From Pseudoxanthomonas suwonensis (lineage in GTDB: Bacteria > Pseudomonadota > Gammaproteobacteria > Xanthomonadales > Xanthomonadaceae), in NCBI GenBank assembly GCA_003240695.1, contig QFNC01000050.1, positions 1 to 17,397 of the forward strand: a stretch of DNA of 17,397 nt, read 5' to 3'. Made by a program: the position numbers and the translations under genes. The notes under the pieces are model-generated. The model had not been told where the DNA came from. It ran no database searches and worked only from the letters and a program-made list of their open reading frames with translations. Of the stretch, positions 1 through 7,905 are shown in pieces. Numbering within the stretch: position 1 is the first letter of the stretch; each line of letters opens with the position of its first letter.

Positions 1-1
1 C

Positions 2-277
2 TACGGGGCGCTGGCCGGCGTGATCATCATGCTGCTGTGGATCTACATCATCAACGCCATCCTGCTGTTCGGTGCGGAGGTGGACAGCGAGATCGAGCGC
101 GGGCGTGAGCTGCAGGCCGGCATGCCCGCCGAGGACGAGCTCCAGCTGCCCGCCCGGGACACCAAGGCCAGCGACAAGAGGGAGAAGAAGTACCAGGAGG
201 ATCTGGAGCGCGGCCGCAACCTGCGCGAGAGCGCGGGCCGCAGTCAGGAGGACCCTCATCGCACTGAAGAGGAATGA
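2..277 (+). CDS. YihY/BrkB-family inner membrane protein, 3' end only
   Basis: Partial gene; its 5' part lies before the window. The frame reads from base 2 to a TGA at 275-277. It begins inside a hydrophobic segment (YGALAGVIIMLLWIYIINA), followed by LLFGAEVDSEIERGREL and a charged, hydrophilic tail of about 55 residues. The pattern of a last transmembrane helix, then FGAE and an acidic/basic stretch containing ERGREL, is typical of the C-terminus of the YihY/virulence factor BrkB membrane protein family. The molecular function of that family is not firmly known, despite the historical ribonuclease BN name. The stop codon overlaps the start of the next gene by 4 bases (ATGA), so the two are probably co-transcribed. 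The family call rests only on this C-terminal fragment. Confidence 0.75.
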   Translation, partial: YGALAGVIIMLLWIYIINAILLFGAEVDSEIERGRELQAGMPAEDELQLPARDTKASDKREKKYQEDLERGRNLRESAGRSQEDPHRTEEE

Positions 278-786
278 TGTCCACCGCTGAGACGCGAGCG
301 GGTTCAGGCGGAGGCGCCGTCGCCCCGGCCCGCACTAGGCGGGCCCGGGAGCGCCGCACCGTGGCCTCCGGCTTCCTGTTCGGCTGCGGCATCGCCGCCG
401 CCATGATCGACCTGTTCATCTTCCATCTGGGCCTGCAGTGGCACCACTTCTACGACCTGTCCACCACCCAGGTGGCGCTCACCGCCGACGGGTTCTTCCA
501 CGCCTTCGCCTGGTTCATCACTGTGTGGGGCCTGTTCCTGCTGGCCGACGTGCGGCGCCGCGGCCACGTGGCCTGGCCCCGCTGGACCGCCGCGGTGATC
601 ACCGGCGTCGGGTTCTTCCAGCTGTTCGACGGGGTGGTCAACCATAAGATCCTGGGCATCCACCAGGTGCGCTACGGCGTGGACCTGCTGCCCTACGACG
701 TGGCCTGGATCGGTTCGGCGATCGTGCTGCTGCTGATCGGCCTGGCGATGTTGTGGCGCACCCGCCCGGCCGCATCCTCCCGCTGA
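274..786 (+). CDS. DUF2243 integral membrane protein
   Basis: A 170-residue membrane protein with about four hydrophobic segments after a basic N-terminal tail rich in Ala and Arg. Conserved features of the DUF2243 family are visible: FLFGCGIAAAMIDLFIFH near residues 31-48, then QWHHFYDL, a DGFFHAF segment, and GFFQLFDGVVNHKILGIHQ in the second half. The regularly placed His and Asp residues in or near the membrane suggest metal or haem contact, but no biochemical role is established for the family. The first ATG (274) overlaps the upstream stop. A second ATG directly follows at 277, and the purine-rich GAAGAGGA at 266-273 lies very close to both, so either could be used. A CtaG-like gene follows after 10 bases, which suggests a shared role around respiratory oxidase assembly. 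Confidence 0.85.
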   Translation: MMSTAETRAGSGGGAVAPARTRRARERRTVASGFLFGCGIAAAMIDLFIFHLGLQWHHFYDLSTTQVALTADGFFHAFAWFITVWGLFLLADVRRRGHVAWPRWTAAVITGVGFFQLFDGVVNHKILGIHQVRYGVDLLPYDVAWIGSAIVLLLIGLAMLWRTRPAASSR

Positions 787-796
787 GAGCCCGGGA

Positions 797-1606
797 ATGG
801 GACACGATCACACCGGTCACGCCACGAGCTCGGCCGGATGGGTGCTGTTCGAGATAGCGGCCGTCGTCGTCCTGCTCGCCGCTGCGCTCGCCTACGCGGT
901 GGCGCTGTGGGCGGCCCGCGACCGCAGCCCCTGGCCGCTGCGCCGCACGCTGTTCTGGTACACGGGGCTGGTGAGCGTCGGGGTGGGGATCGCGGGCCCA
1001 CTGGCGCAGGCAGCGCATGCGAGCTTCACCGCCCACATGGCGGCCCACCTGCTGCTGGGCATGACCGGTCCGCTGCTGCTGGTGCTGGGCGCCCCCATCA
1101 CCCTGGCCCTGCGGGCACTGCCGGTGGCAGGGACGCGGGCCCTCACGCGCATCCTGCGCACCCCGTACGTGCGGGTGGTCACCCATCCCGCTGTCGCGGC
1201 CCTGCTCAACGCCGGGGGTCTGTGGCTGCTGTACACCACGCCGCTGTACACCCTGATGCACGAATCGGTGCTGGTGCACGCGATGGTGCACGCGCACATC
1301 GTGCTGGCCGGCTACCTGTTCACCGCCTCGCTGATCGGGCCGGACCCGGATCCGCACCGGTCCTCGATGGCGGTGCGGTCGGTCGTGCTGATCGCGTTCA
1401 TCGCCGCGCACTCCGTGCTGGGCAAGTGGCTGTACGCCTACCCGCCGGCAGGGGTGGATGCGGCAGATGCTCGGCGCGGTGCGCAGCTGATGTACTACGG
1501 CGGCGACGTGGTGGACGTGCTGATCATCGTGCTGCTGTTCGCCGGCTGGTACGCCGCGACCAGGCCTCGGCACGGACTCCAACCGGCGCACGCCGCCGGG
1601 GCCTGA
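797..1606 (+). CDS. ctaG: CtaG-type cytochrome c oxidase assembly protein
   Basis: A 269-residue polytopic membrane protein with about seven hydrophobic segments. It carries the His-rich pattern of the Caa3_CtaG family: a HASFTAHMAAHLLLGMTGPL segment near residues 74-93 followed by LGAPITLALRAL, and later HESVLVHAMVHAHIVLAGYLF near residues 155-175. These membrane-embedded histidines are thought to help copper delivery or assembly of the terminal oxidase (family knowledge, shown in Bacillus-type CtaG). An MGHDHTGH start gives a small His-rich N-terminus. The gene lies 10 bases after the DUF2243 gene in the same direction, and the two families are often neighbours in actinobacteria. The ribosome binding site is weak (GGGA directly before the ATG), which fits translation coupled to the upstream gene. 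It converges on the surface-protein gene at 1717-2940. Confidence 0.85.
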   Translation: MGHDHTGHATSSAGWVLFEIAAVVVLLAAALAYAVALWAARDRSPWPLRRTLFWYTGLVSVGVGIAGPLAQAAHASFTAHMAAHLLLGMTGPLLLVLGAPITLALRALPVAGTRALTRILRTPYVRVVTHPAVAALLNAGGLWLLYTTPLYTLMHESVLVHAMVHAHIVLAGYLFTASLIGPDPDPHRSSMAVRSVVLIAFIAAHSVLGKWLYAYPPAGVDAADARRGAQLMYYGGDVVDVLIIVLLFAGWYAATRPRHGLQPAHAAGA

Positions 1607-1685
1607 GCAGAGCCGCCGCGCTGGGAGTCGACGCGGAATCGAGCAGGGCCTGAGCGTCTCAGCAGAGTCGAGCAGGTCGACGCCC

Positions 1686-1700
1686 CGGCCCGGGCGGCCG
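1686..1700. terminator. possible short hairpin between convergent genes
   Basis: CGGCC at 1686-1690 can pair with GGCCG at 1696-1700 across a 5-base loop. It lies in the 110-base gap between the CtaG-like gene and the convergent surface-protein gene. There is no T-tract, so a terminator role is only suggested by position. A second small dyad, CTGAG-CGT-CTCAG, lies just upstream. Confidence 0.25.
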
Positions 1701-1716
1701 TGCAACGGTGTGCGGG

Positions 1717-2940
1717 TCAGCCCTCGTTGCGGCGGCGCTTCAGCCAGAGCATCCCGGCGCCGGCAGCCAGCGCCAGAGCGGTGAACGCAGCGGCGGCGGA
1801 GATCTCGGTTCCGGTCGTGGCCAGCTCGCCGCCGCCGTCGGACGCCTCGGTGTCAGCGCCCGGAGCCTCGGCCGAGTTGCCGAACAGGCCCGCAAGGGCC
1901 TCACCCAGGGTCACGGACAGTGCACCCAGGCGCTGCTGCGGTGCGGTGGGCTGGGACTTACCGCTGCCTGCGAAGTCACGGGTTCCCGTCTCGGGAACGG
2001 CCGGCAGTTCGGCGCCGGCCTGCGGGGAGCTGGGCTGCTGACCGCTCGCTGAGGGAGCGGGGCTGTTGGAGCCGGGGAACTCCTTGAGCGGATTGGTGGA
2101 CGGGCTACCGGTCTCGGGGGCGGGGTTGCTCGGGGTCGTGCCCGGCTTGTTCTCCTGGTTGCCCGTGCCGCCACCGTTGTTGTCGTCACCAGGAGTCTCC
2201 GGATCGACCGGGTCGTCGGGGTCCGAGGACTGACCGGGATCTGTGGGATCTTCCGGGTCGTCGGGGTCAGAGGACTGACCGGGATCTGTGGAATCTTCCG
2301 GGTCGGTGGAATCTTCCGGGTCGGTGGAGTCTTCCGGGTCGGTGGGATCTTCCGGGTCCTCCGGCCGTTCGGGGTCCGTGGGCTGCTCGGGGTCCGTGGG
2401 CTGCTCGGGGTCCGTGGGCTGCTCGGGGTCCGTGGGCTGCTCGGGGTCCTCCGGCTGCTCGGGGTCCGTGGGCTGCTCGGGGTCCTCCGGCTGCTCGGGG
2501 TTCTCCGGTTGCTCGGGGTTCTCCGGCTGCTCGGGGTTGGTGGGCTGCTCGGTGACGGTCAGGTCTCCGTTGGCCGTGCGATCCGCGCCATTAACGGTGG
2601 AGATCAGCTGAATCGCGTAATCGCCGGGAGAGTCCATGGAGAACTCGTAGAAGACGGCGCCATCAGCTCCAGAGGTCACCGTCACTACGGGCGAGCCGCC
2701 GATGCGAATTTCTACGTTGTTGCGCTCGCCGTAGCAGTTGCCGGTCACGGTCACGGTCTCCCCAACGGTCGCCTGCTCGGGGTTTATAGCCAGCGTGGCT
2801 AGGTCGCAGATGGATCCCTGCATCGGCACCACCCCACCCAGCGGCGCGGCGTTGGCGGCTGCCGGTCCCATCACGCAGGCAGCAGCGAGCATCACGCTGG
2901 CGCCCAGGCGCGCGGGAGCGGTTCGTCGGCGAACGGACAC
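1717..2940 (-). CDS. secreted LAxTG-anchored surface protein with Pro/Glu/Asp hexad repeats
   Basis: 407 residues from a GTG start at 2940. The frame opens upstream to an ATG at 2976, but GTG is preferred because GAGGAG lies 6 bases before it and because the product then starts as a clean signal peptide: MSVRRRTAPARLGAS, a hydrophobic core, and a likely cleavage after AAANA. Residues about 45-130 look like a compact Ig-like beta domain (ATVGETVTVTG, IRIGGSPVVTVT) with two Cys. Residues 131-220 are fifteen hexads of the form E-[QDR]-[PS]-[TE]-[ND]-P, then two GQSSDPDD-type units to about 251. A Pro/Ser-rich linker leads to the sorting signal: LATTG at 373-377, a hydrophobic segment, and KRRRNEG at the end. 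LAxTG motifs are recognised by class E sortases of high-GC Gram-positives (family knowledge). The protein is probably a wall-linked stalk carrying one small N-terminal domain; its ligand cannot be read from sequence. No sortase gene lies in the window. Confidence 0.85.
   Translation of the reverse strand: MSVRRRTAPARLGASVMLAAACVMGPAAANAAPLGGVVPMQGSICDLATLAINPEQATVGETVTVTGNCYGERNNVEIRIGGSPVVTVTSGADGAVFYEFSMDSPGDYAIQLISTVNGADRTANGDLTVTEQPTNPEQPENPEQPENPEQPEDPEQPTDPEQPEDPEQPTDPEQPTDPEQPTDPEQPTDPERPEDPEDPTDPEDSTDPEDSTDPEDSTDPGQSSDPDDPEDPTDPGQSSDPDDPVDPETPGDDNNGGGTGNQENKPGTTPSNPAPETGSPSTNPLKEFPGSNSPAPSASGQQPSSPQAGAELPAVPETGTRDFAGSGKSQPTAPQQRLGALSVTLGEALAGLFGNSAEAPGADTEASDGGGELATTGTEISAAAAFTALALAAGAGMLWLKRRRNEG
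2188..2550 (-). repeat. in-frame tandem repeat tract (18-base units) in the surface-protein gene
   Basis: Fifteen consecutive 18-base units, each encoding a six-residue E-x-[PS]-x-[ND]-P block, occupy 2281-2550. They are followed at 2188-2280 by two longer copies beginning with GQSSDPDD. Neighbouring units are close to identical at DNA level; the block CTGCTCGGGGTCCGTGGG, read on the plus strand, recurs in succession around 2391-2450. Such a tract can gain or lose whole units by slippage without breaking the frame. The encoded segment is Pro-rich and acidic and should form an extended, wall-spanning stalk. Confidence 0.9.
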
Positions 2941-2946
2941 AGAAGA

Positions 2947-2952
2947 CTCCTC
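2947..2952 (-). promoter_or_regulatory. ribosome binding site that fixes the GTG start at 2940
   Basis: On the minus strand GAGGAG is followed by a 6-base spacer and GTG. No comparable purine run precedes the upstream ATG at 2976, so this site decides the start of the surface-protein gene. Confidence 0.75.
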
Positions 2953-3073
2953 AGAAAAAGAAGGGGATTCAGCCATACTCTAGGGGACGCGCCGCTGTTG
3001 TCCGCCCAATGCGTCGATCCGTGGACGAACGTCTCGTGAACACCACGTCGGCCCCGGCCCCCAGGAGCCGTCC

Positions 3074-4121
3074 TTGCCCCACGCCGAACTCCAGCCCGAC
3101 CACCCCGACTCCCACCCCGGGACCACCTCGGGGTCCCACCGCGATTCCCGCGCTGACCTCGCCCACCCCATGGTCGGCAGCCCCAAGCCGTCGCGCGCCG
3201 AGCACGCCGCCCCCGCGTCGGACGAACCGCTCGCGGAGCGTGCCGCCCAGCGGATCGCCGAGGAGTCCCAGGCCGTCGTGGAGGAGATCACCACCGTGGT
3301 GGAGGGCAAGCCGGAAGTGGCCCGCATCGCAGTGCTGGTACTGCTGGCCGGCGGGCACCTGCTGATCGAGGACATCCCCGGCGTGGGCAAGACGATGCTC
3401 GCCAAGTGCCTGGCCGCTGCTCTCGGCGCCCGCCAGCACCGCATCCAGTTCACCCCCGACCTGCTGCCCGGGGACGTCACCGGCCGACGAGATCAACCGC
3501 GCCTCCCCGAAGACCCAGTCGGCCCTGCTGGAGGCCATGGAGGAGCGGCAGGTCACCGTCGACGGTGCCACCTACCCGCTGTCCGAGCCGTTCATGGTGG
3601 TGGCCACCGCCAACCCCGTGGAGATGGAGGGCACCTACCGCCTGCCCGAGGCGCAGCGCGACCGCTTCCTGGCCCAGACCACCATGGGCTACCCGATCGC
3701 CAGCGCCGAAGCGCGGATGCTCGATGCCCAGACCGGGCCCGTGCGCGAAGGCGACCGCGAGGTGCTGGACTCCGTGCGCGCCCGCACCAGCCCCGAGGCG
3801 ATGGCCCGTCACATCCGCGACGTGCGCCGCGTGTACGCCTCCCCGCCGCTGCTGGAGTACGTGGTGCGCCTGGCCGAGGCCACCCGCAGCCACCCCCAGG
3901 TCACCCTCGGTGCCTCGCCCCGCGCCGCCGTGCACCTGGTGCGGGCCGCCAAGGCGCACGCCGCGATGGACGGCCGTACCTTCGTCGAGCCCCAGGACGT
4001 GCGCGCCATGATCATGCCGGTGTGGCGCCACCGGCTGCACCTGAGCCCGCAGGCCCTCTCCCGCGGCGCCGGGGCCGGGGACCTCCTGGACCAGGTGCTG
4101 CGCACCACCCCCGTCTCGTGA
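3074..4121 (+). pseudogene. MoxR-type AAA+ ATPase, disrupted by an internal deletion
   Basis: The MoxR family is clear in two pieces lying in different frames. Piece one (from TTG 3074, AGGAG at 3063-3067, to about 3482) has a Pro-rich N-terminus, AERAAQRIAEE, the Walker A segment DIPGVGKT at residues 100-107 and FTPDLLPGDVTG. Piece two (3483-4121) resumes at ADEINRASPKTQSALLEAME, then the sensor-1 region VVATANPVEMEGTYRLPE, QRDRF and the C-terminal lid. In intact MoxR proteins about 24 residues, including the strand leading into Walker B, separate GDVTG from DEINRA. They are absent here in every frame, so roughly 70 bases are missing and the frame shifts. MoxR proteins are thought to be chaperone-like ATPases acting with partner proteins. 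The stop overlaps the DUF58 start (GTGA), so this was the first gene of an operon. Either a real recent pseudogene or an error in the source sequence. Confidence 0.8.
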
Positions 4122-5452
4122 CCAACGGCCACGGCACCCGCCCCGGCACCAGCGTGCGCCCCACCGGACGCGCGATCGTGGTGCTGGTGAGCGCCGTGGC
4201 GCTGTGGGTCCTGGCCGACCTCACCCGCGTGATGCCCGCCCGGGTGCTCGCCGCCGCCCTGCTGCTCACCCTCGTGATCGGCGGCGCCTGCATTGCCCTC
4301 AGCCTGGTGGGGCTGGGGGTGCGCCGTCAGGTGGTGGACGACGTCGTCCCCGTGGGCACCCGCGCCCGCCTCCAGGTGGACCTCGCCCCCGGGGCCCTGA
4401 TCGGCTCGATGCCCCTGGGTCGTGGCGTGATCCGGGAGGACCTGCCGGCCGCTCTGGGTGGCAGGGGCGACCTGCCGCTGGGGGCGCGCATGCCGCACGC
4501 CCTGAACGTCAGCAGGCGCGGCACCCACCAGATGGGTCTGCTGCACATCGTGGTCCAGGACGTGTTCGGCATGTTCCACCTGCGCCGCACCATCGACGAC
4601 GGCGCCCGCATCGTCGGCCTGCCGGTGCCCGAGGAGATCGACCCGGCCGCCGCCCGCGCCACCGGCATCGCCCACGAGCAGCAGCAGTCGGCCCACACCG
4701 CCCCCGGGATCGGCGAGATCAGCCCCATCGCCCGCCCCTACGTGGCCGGCGACGACTTCCGCCGCATCCACTGGCGCGCCAGTGCCCGCACCGGGAACCT
4801 GATGACCCGGGAGGACGAGCCCCCCGCAGGTCGCAGCGCCCTGATCGTGCTGGACAACCGCCGACACGGTGCGGACAGCGCCGATGGCATCGGTGACCAC
4901 GACGCCCCGCCGTCGGACGCCCTTGTCGCCGCCGAGGACCGCCTGCTGGACCACGCTGCCTCCGTGCTGGCCGGCCTGCGCGACCACGGCTGGGAGGTGC
5001 GCGTGGTGGACGCCGACGGAGACGAGATCACCCGCGCCGAACGCCACCGCGGCCGGCTCGGGGCATCCCTGCTGGGCCGCGAGGCTGACGCGGTGGGGGA
5101 GAGGGCCTCCCTGCTGGCCCTGGCCGACGTGGGGTTCGACGACGACTCCCGCCCCGCGTTCCGCGCCTCCCAGGGCGGCGAGCACGCCACCGGGCACCCC
5201 CAGGTGGTGATCGCCCTCGGCACCGATGACGGGGTCCCCTTCGCCGACCTCGAGCTGGACCGCTTCGCCGGCCGCGCCCGCCACCGCACCGCCATCGCAC
5301 TGGCGCCGGAACAGGCGACCGACGACGATGTTCCCGCCCCCACCTCCACCACCACCGCCGACGGCTGGACCATGGTGCGGGGAAGCCCCCGGCACCAGCT
5401 GAGCGACCTGCTCACCGCCGACCCCGGCGCCGACCCGAGGAGCGAGCCATGA
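4118..5452 (+). CDS. DUF58 membrane-associated protein (MoxR partner)
   Basis: 444 residues from a GTG at 4118 that overlaps the moxR stop by 4 bases. Two hydrophobic segments near residues 18-36 and 43-65 anchor the N-terminus. A beta-rich region follows (VPVGTRARLQVDL, VFGMFHLRRTID). The DUF58 signature RPYVAGDDFRRIHWRASAR lies at residues 206-224, followed by LMTREDEPP and a predicted von Willebrand A-like fold starting at SALIVLDNRR. DUF58 proteins are regularly encoded with MoxR ATPases and transglutaminase-like proteins; the joint function is not settled. Because of the moxR frameshift, this frame is open from 3074 through 5452, giving a false 792-residue fusion; residues encoded before 4118 after about 3482 are out-of-frame moxR. 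The TGA overlaps the next ATG by 4 bases (ATGA). The gene itself appears complete. Confidence 0.85.
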   Translation: MTNGHGTRPGTSVRPTGRAIVVLVSAVALWVLADLTRVMPARVLAAALLLTLVIGGACIALSLVGLGVRRQVVDDVVPVGTRARLQVDLAPGALIGSMPLGRGVIREDLPAALGGRGDLPLGARMPHALNVSRRGTHQMGLLHIVVQDVFGMFHLRRTIDDGARIVGLPVPEEIDPAAARATGIAHEQQQSAHTAPGIGEISPIARPYVAGDDFRRIHWRASARTGNLMTREDEPPAGRSALIVLDNRRHGADSADGIGDHDAPPSDALVAAEDRLLDHAASVLAGLRDHGWEVRVVDADGDEITRAERHRGRLGASLLGREADAVGERASLLALADVGFDDDSRPAFRASQGGEHATGHPQVVIALGTDDGVPFADLELDRFAGRARHRTAIALAPEQATDDDVPAPTSTTTADGWTMVRGSPRHQLSDLLTADPGADPRSEP

Positions 5453-7804
5453 GCCCGCTGCTGGGCCGGCCCGGCCTGCAGGGCAGTCACCTGGTGAGGC
5501 GCGCACTGCTGCTGGGTGTGGCCATCGTGATTGCCTCGGCCCCGCTGTCGATCCTGCTGGCCGGCTCGTCCTGGGTGGTGATCCCCCTGATGGCCTGCGT
5601 CGTCGTGATCGGCTCCGGGGTGCTGCTGCGCTCCCTGCTGCGCTCCTCCGTGCTGGTGCCGGTGCTGCAGCTGGTGGTGATCGCGGGCATGCTGCTGGCC
5701 GTGCAGCGCATGCAAGGGGTGGCCAACCCCGGCGGCGGCCTGGGGGAGCTGATCGGTGCCCAACCGGGCATCATCGTCACCGGCCTGCAGGAACTCACCG
5801 GCGCCTGGCCGCCCGTGGTGCTGCAGCCCCACGGGGCGGTCGTGGTGCTGCTGATGATCTGCCTGGTGGTGCTGGGACTGGACCTGATGTTCCTGGACCT
5901 GGGCTGGCACACCCCCACCGCACTGCTGCTGATGGGCTTCATCCTCGCCCCTGCCCTGCAGCAGCCCTCCGGCGGCCAGTGGTGGACGGCGATCGGCCCG
6001 GTGATCGCGGGCCTGCTGATCTTCTCGGCCCGCACCCTGCACGGCGATCCTGCCTACCTCGAGGGCGACCAGCGCCCCCAGGCCGGGCCCCTGCGCCGGC
6101 GCGAACGGGTCATCGGTGCCGCGGCCGCCGCCACCCTGCTGGTGGCAGGGCTGACCCTGCCGCTGTCCACCGCGCTGCCGCAGACGGCACCGCCGCGCAT
6201 CCCCCTGTCCATCGACGCGGTCAACCAGTGGCAGGGCACCCAGACCCCGCCCCTTGGCCCGGTGATGATCGACGACTCCGTCTCGGTGCGCCAGGAGCTG
6301 CTGCGCGGTGAGGAGCGCGAGGTGCTGCGCTACACCACCACCGACGAGACCCCCTCCTACCTGCGCCTGACCACCCTTCCCCGCTACGACGACGGCGACT
6401 TCAAGGCCGGGCCCGGCATGCCCTGGGACCCGCAGGCTGAGACCCCCGCCTTCTCCAACCTCACCCTGGATCGCATGCCCGTGGACCCGTCCACGGAGCA
6501 GCTCGCCGAGCACACCATCACCCTGGAAGACCTGGGCGGTCCCCGGGCCCCGCTGCCGGACAACGTGCGCGGTCTCGACACCGGCACCTTGGACACCGCC
6601 GAGGTCAGCATCGGCGACCCCGGTGCGGTGGTGGTGGACACCGCCGGCATCATCGGCACCCCCTACACGGTGTTGTCCGAGGAGCGCCGCACCACCCCCG
6701 AGCAGCTGCGGGCGATGCCCATCGAGCAGCTCCAGGGGCCCTTCGAGCAGGGCGTGGTCAGCGGGGAGGTCCCGCAGGTCGCTGCGGACCTGGCCGAGCA
6801 GCTCGCCACCGACGCCGGCGCCGAGAACGCCTACGACACGGCCGTGGCCTACCAGGAGCACTTCCGCACCTCCTACGCCTACTCCCTGACCGTGCGCACC
6901 CCGCCCGGAGCCGACCCGCTGCAGACCTTCCTGGACAACCGCATCGGCTACCGGTATGCGCGATGGCGAGGAATGGGTGGTCACCAGCCATAACGCCCAC
7001 GCCTGGCCGGAGGTGTGGTTCGGGCCCGAGCACGGCTGGGTGCCGTTCGAGCCCACCCCCGCCGCGGCCGCCAACGGGGTGGACCCGCCCACCTACACCG
7101 ACCCCGGTGCGGCGCCGGACGGGGAGGACCTGGTCGAGGCCCCCACGGCGGAGCAGACCACTCCCGAGGCGGAGCCCACGCCCGAAGTGGAGGTCACCAC
7201 CGCCCCCACTCCCGGGCAGGAGACTCCCGACGCCGGCGAACAGGGCGGGGCCGCATCCGAGGCGGGCGCCCAGCCCTGGGGTGTGCTCGGTGCCCTGCTG
7301 GTGCTCGGCGGGCTCGCCTCAGGAGCCGTGCGGCGGCGTCGGGCCGCAGCCCGGGAGCAGCGGTGGCAGGGGGCCGCAGCCGAAGGGCCCACCGCCCTTG
7401 CCGACCTGGCCTGGTCACAGCTCCAGCAGGCGACCCCAGGCAGGGACCGACGGCTGCGGTGGCTGGGCTGGACCACCTGGTACGGGCGGCCGCCGGTGCG
7501 GCTGCACCTGGATCCTGCGCTGCCGCCGGACGAGGCGCTGTCGGCGCTGCTCTCGCAGGCCCGGGAAGGGGGGATCCCGGTGGAGGAGAGGCACGAGCAG
7601 GCAGCGGTCCGGCTGGGCCGTGCCGTGCACGAGACGCGCTACGCGCCGGCTGGCGTCGGAGCTGGGGCTGGGGCTGGTACCGGGGGAGAAGATGCCGTCG
7701 GGCCGAGCCCGGCCGGGGGAGCGGTGCAGGAGGATGTCGAGACGCTCACCGAACTGCTTGCGCGTGCGCCGCGGCGGCGCTGGCGAGGCCCCATCGACCG
7801 GTAG
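5449..7804 (+). pseudogene. TgpA-like transglutaminase membrane protein, catalytic-core deletion
   Basis: Two pieces in different frames. Piece one (5449 to about 6951, 501 residues) has an N-terminal membrane domain of about six hydrophobic segments (DUF3488-like), a basic loop, another helix near residues 220-240, a large extracytoplasmic region and the start of the transglutaminase core, AVAYQEHFRTSYAYSLTV, ending at DNRIGY. Piece two (about 6950-7804) resumes with GMRDGEEWVVTSHNAHAWPEVWF, GWVPFEPTP, an acidic Thr/Pro linker, one transmembrane segment near 7277-7330 and a cytoplasmic tail. Intact relatives have about 27 residues between these, beginning with the catalytic Cys (CEQF-like) and including GIPAR. 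They are missing in all frames, so the Cys of the Cys-His-Asp triad is lost while the His (HAW) remains. Without repair the protein cannot be an active transglutaminase. Absence of other stops suggests the lesion is recent or an assembly error. Confidence 0.8.
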
Positions 7805-7905
7805 AACCCACGCCTGCGAAAACAGACTGGGCACGCCAGCTCAGAGGACGAGTACGCACATCGCATCGCGGGTCCGAGATGCCGTGACAGGCGGTTCTAC
7901 GGCGG

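Noticed and set aside
2015..2045. Internal VPETG sequence in the surface protein as a second LPxTG-like sorting motif.
   Set aside because: No hydrophobic segment or basic tail follows it directly; the full sorting signal is the C-terminal LATTG. It is probably part of the Pro-rich linker.
2188..2550. Regular short repeats that could suggest a CRISPR array.
   Set aside because: The units are contiguous 18-mers without unique spacers and lie in frame inside a clear secreted-protein gene.
2288..2611. Plus-strand open frame coding for a Ser/Gly/Val repeat protein.
   Set aside because: It is the complement of the Pro/Glu/Asp repeat of the surface-protein gene. It has no ribosome binding site and no independent support.
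3440..3520. Programmed ribosomal frameshifting in moxR.
   Set aside because: No slippery heptamer is seen, and conserved residues are absent from all frames, so a slip could not restore the protein.
3074..5452. A single 792-residue open frame that looks like a MoxR-DUF58 fusion protein.
   Set aside because: Between about 3482 and 4117 this frame has no MoxR homology, while the adjacent frame carries the true MoxR C-terminal half. DUF58 has its own GTG start overlapping the moxR stop. The fusion is a product of the deletion.
4738..7092. Very long minus-strand open frame (784 residues) opposite the DUF58 and transglutaminase genes.
   Set aside because: It is a typical high-GC antisense frame, rich in Gly/His/Gln, with no recognisable motif. 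The plus strand carries real domains throughout.
7801..7900. Inverted repeat GTAGAACC (7801-7808) and GGTTCTAC (7893-7900) across the gap between the transglutaminase and regulator genes.
   Set aside because: The arms are 8 bases and the loop is 84 bases, so it is a weak structure that could arise by chance. No terminator features are attached.
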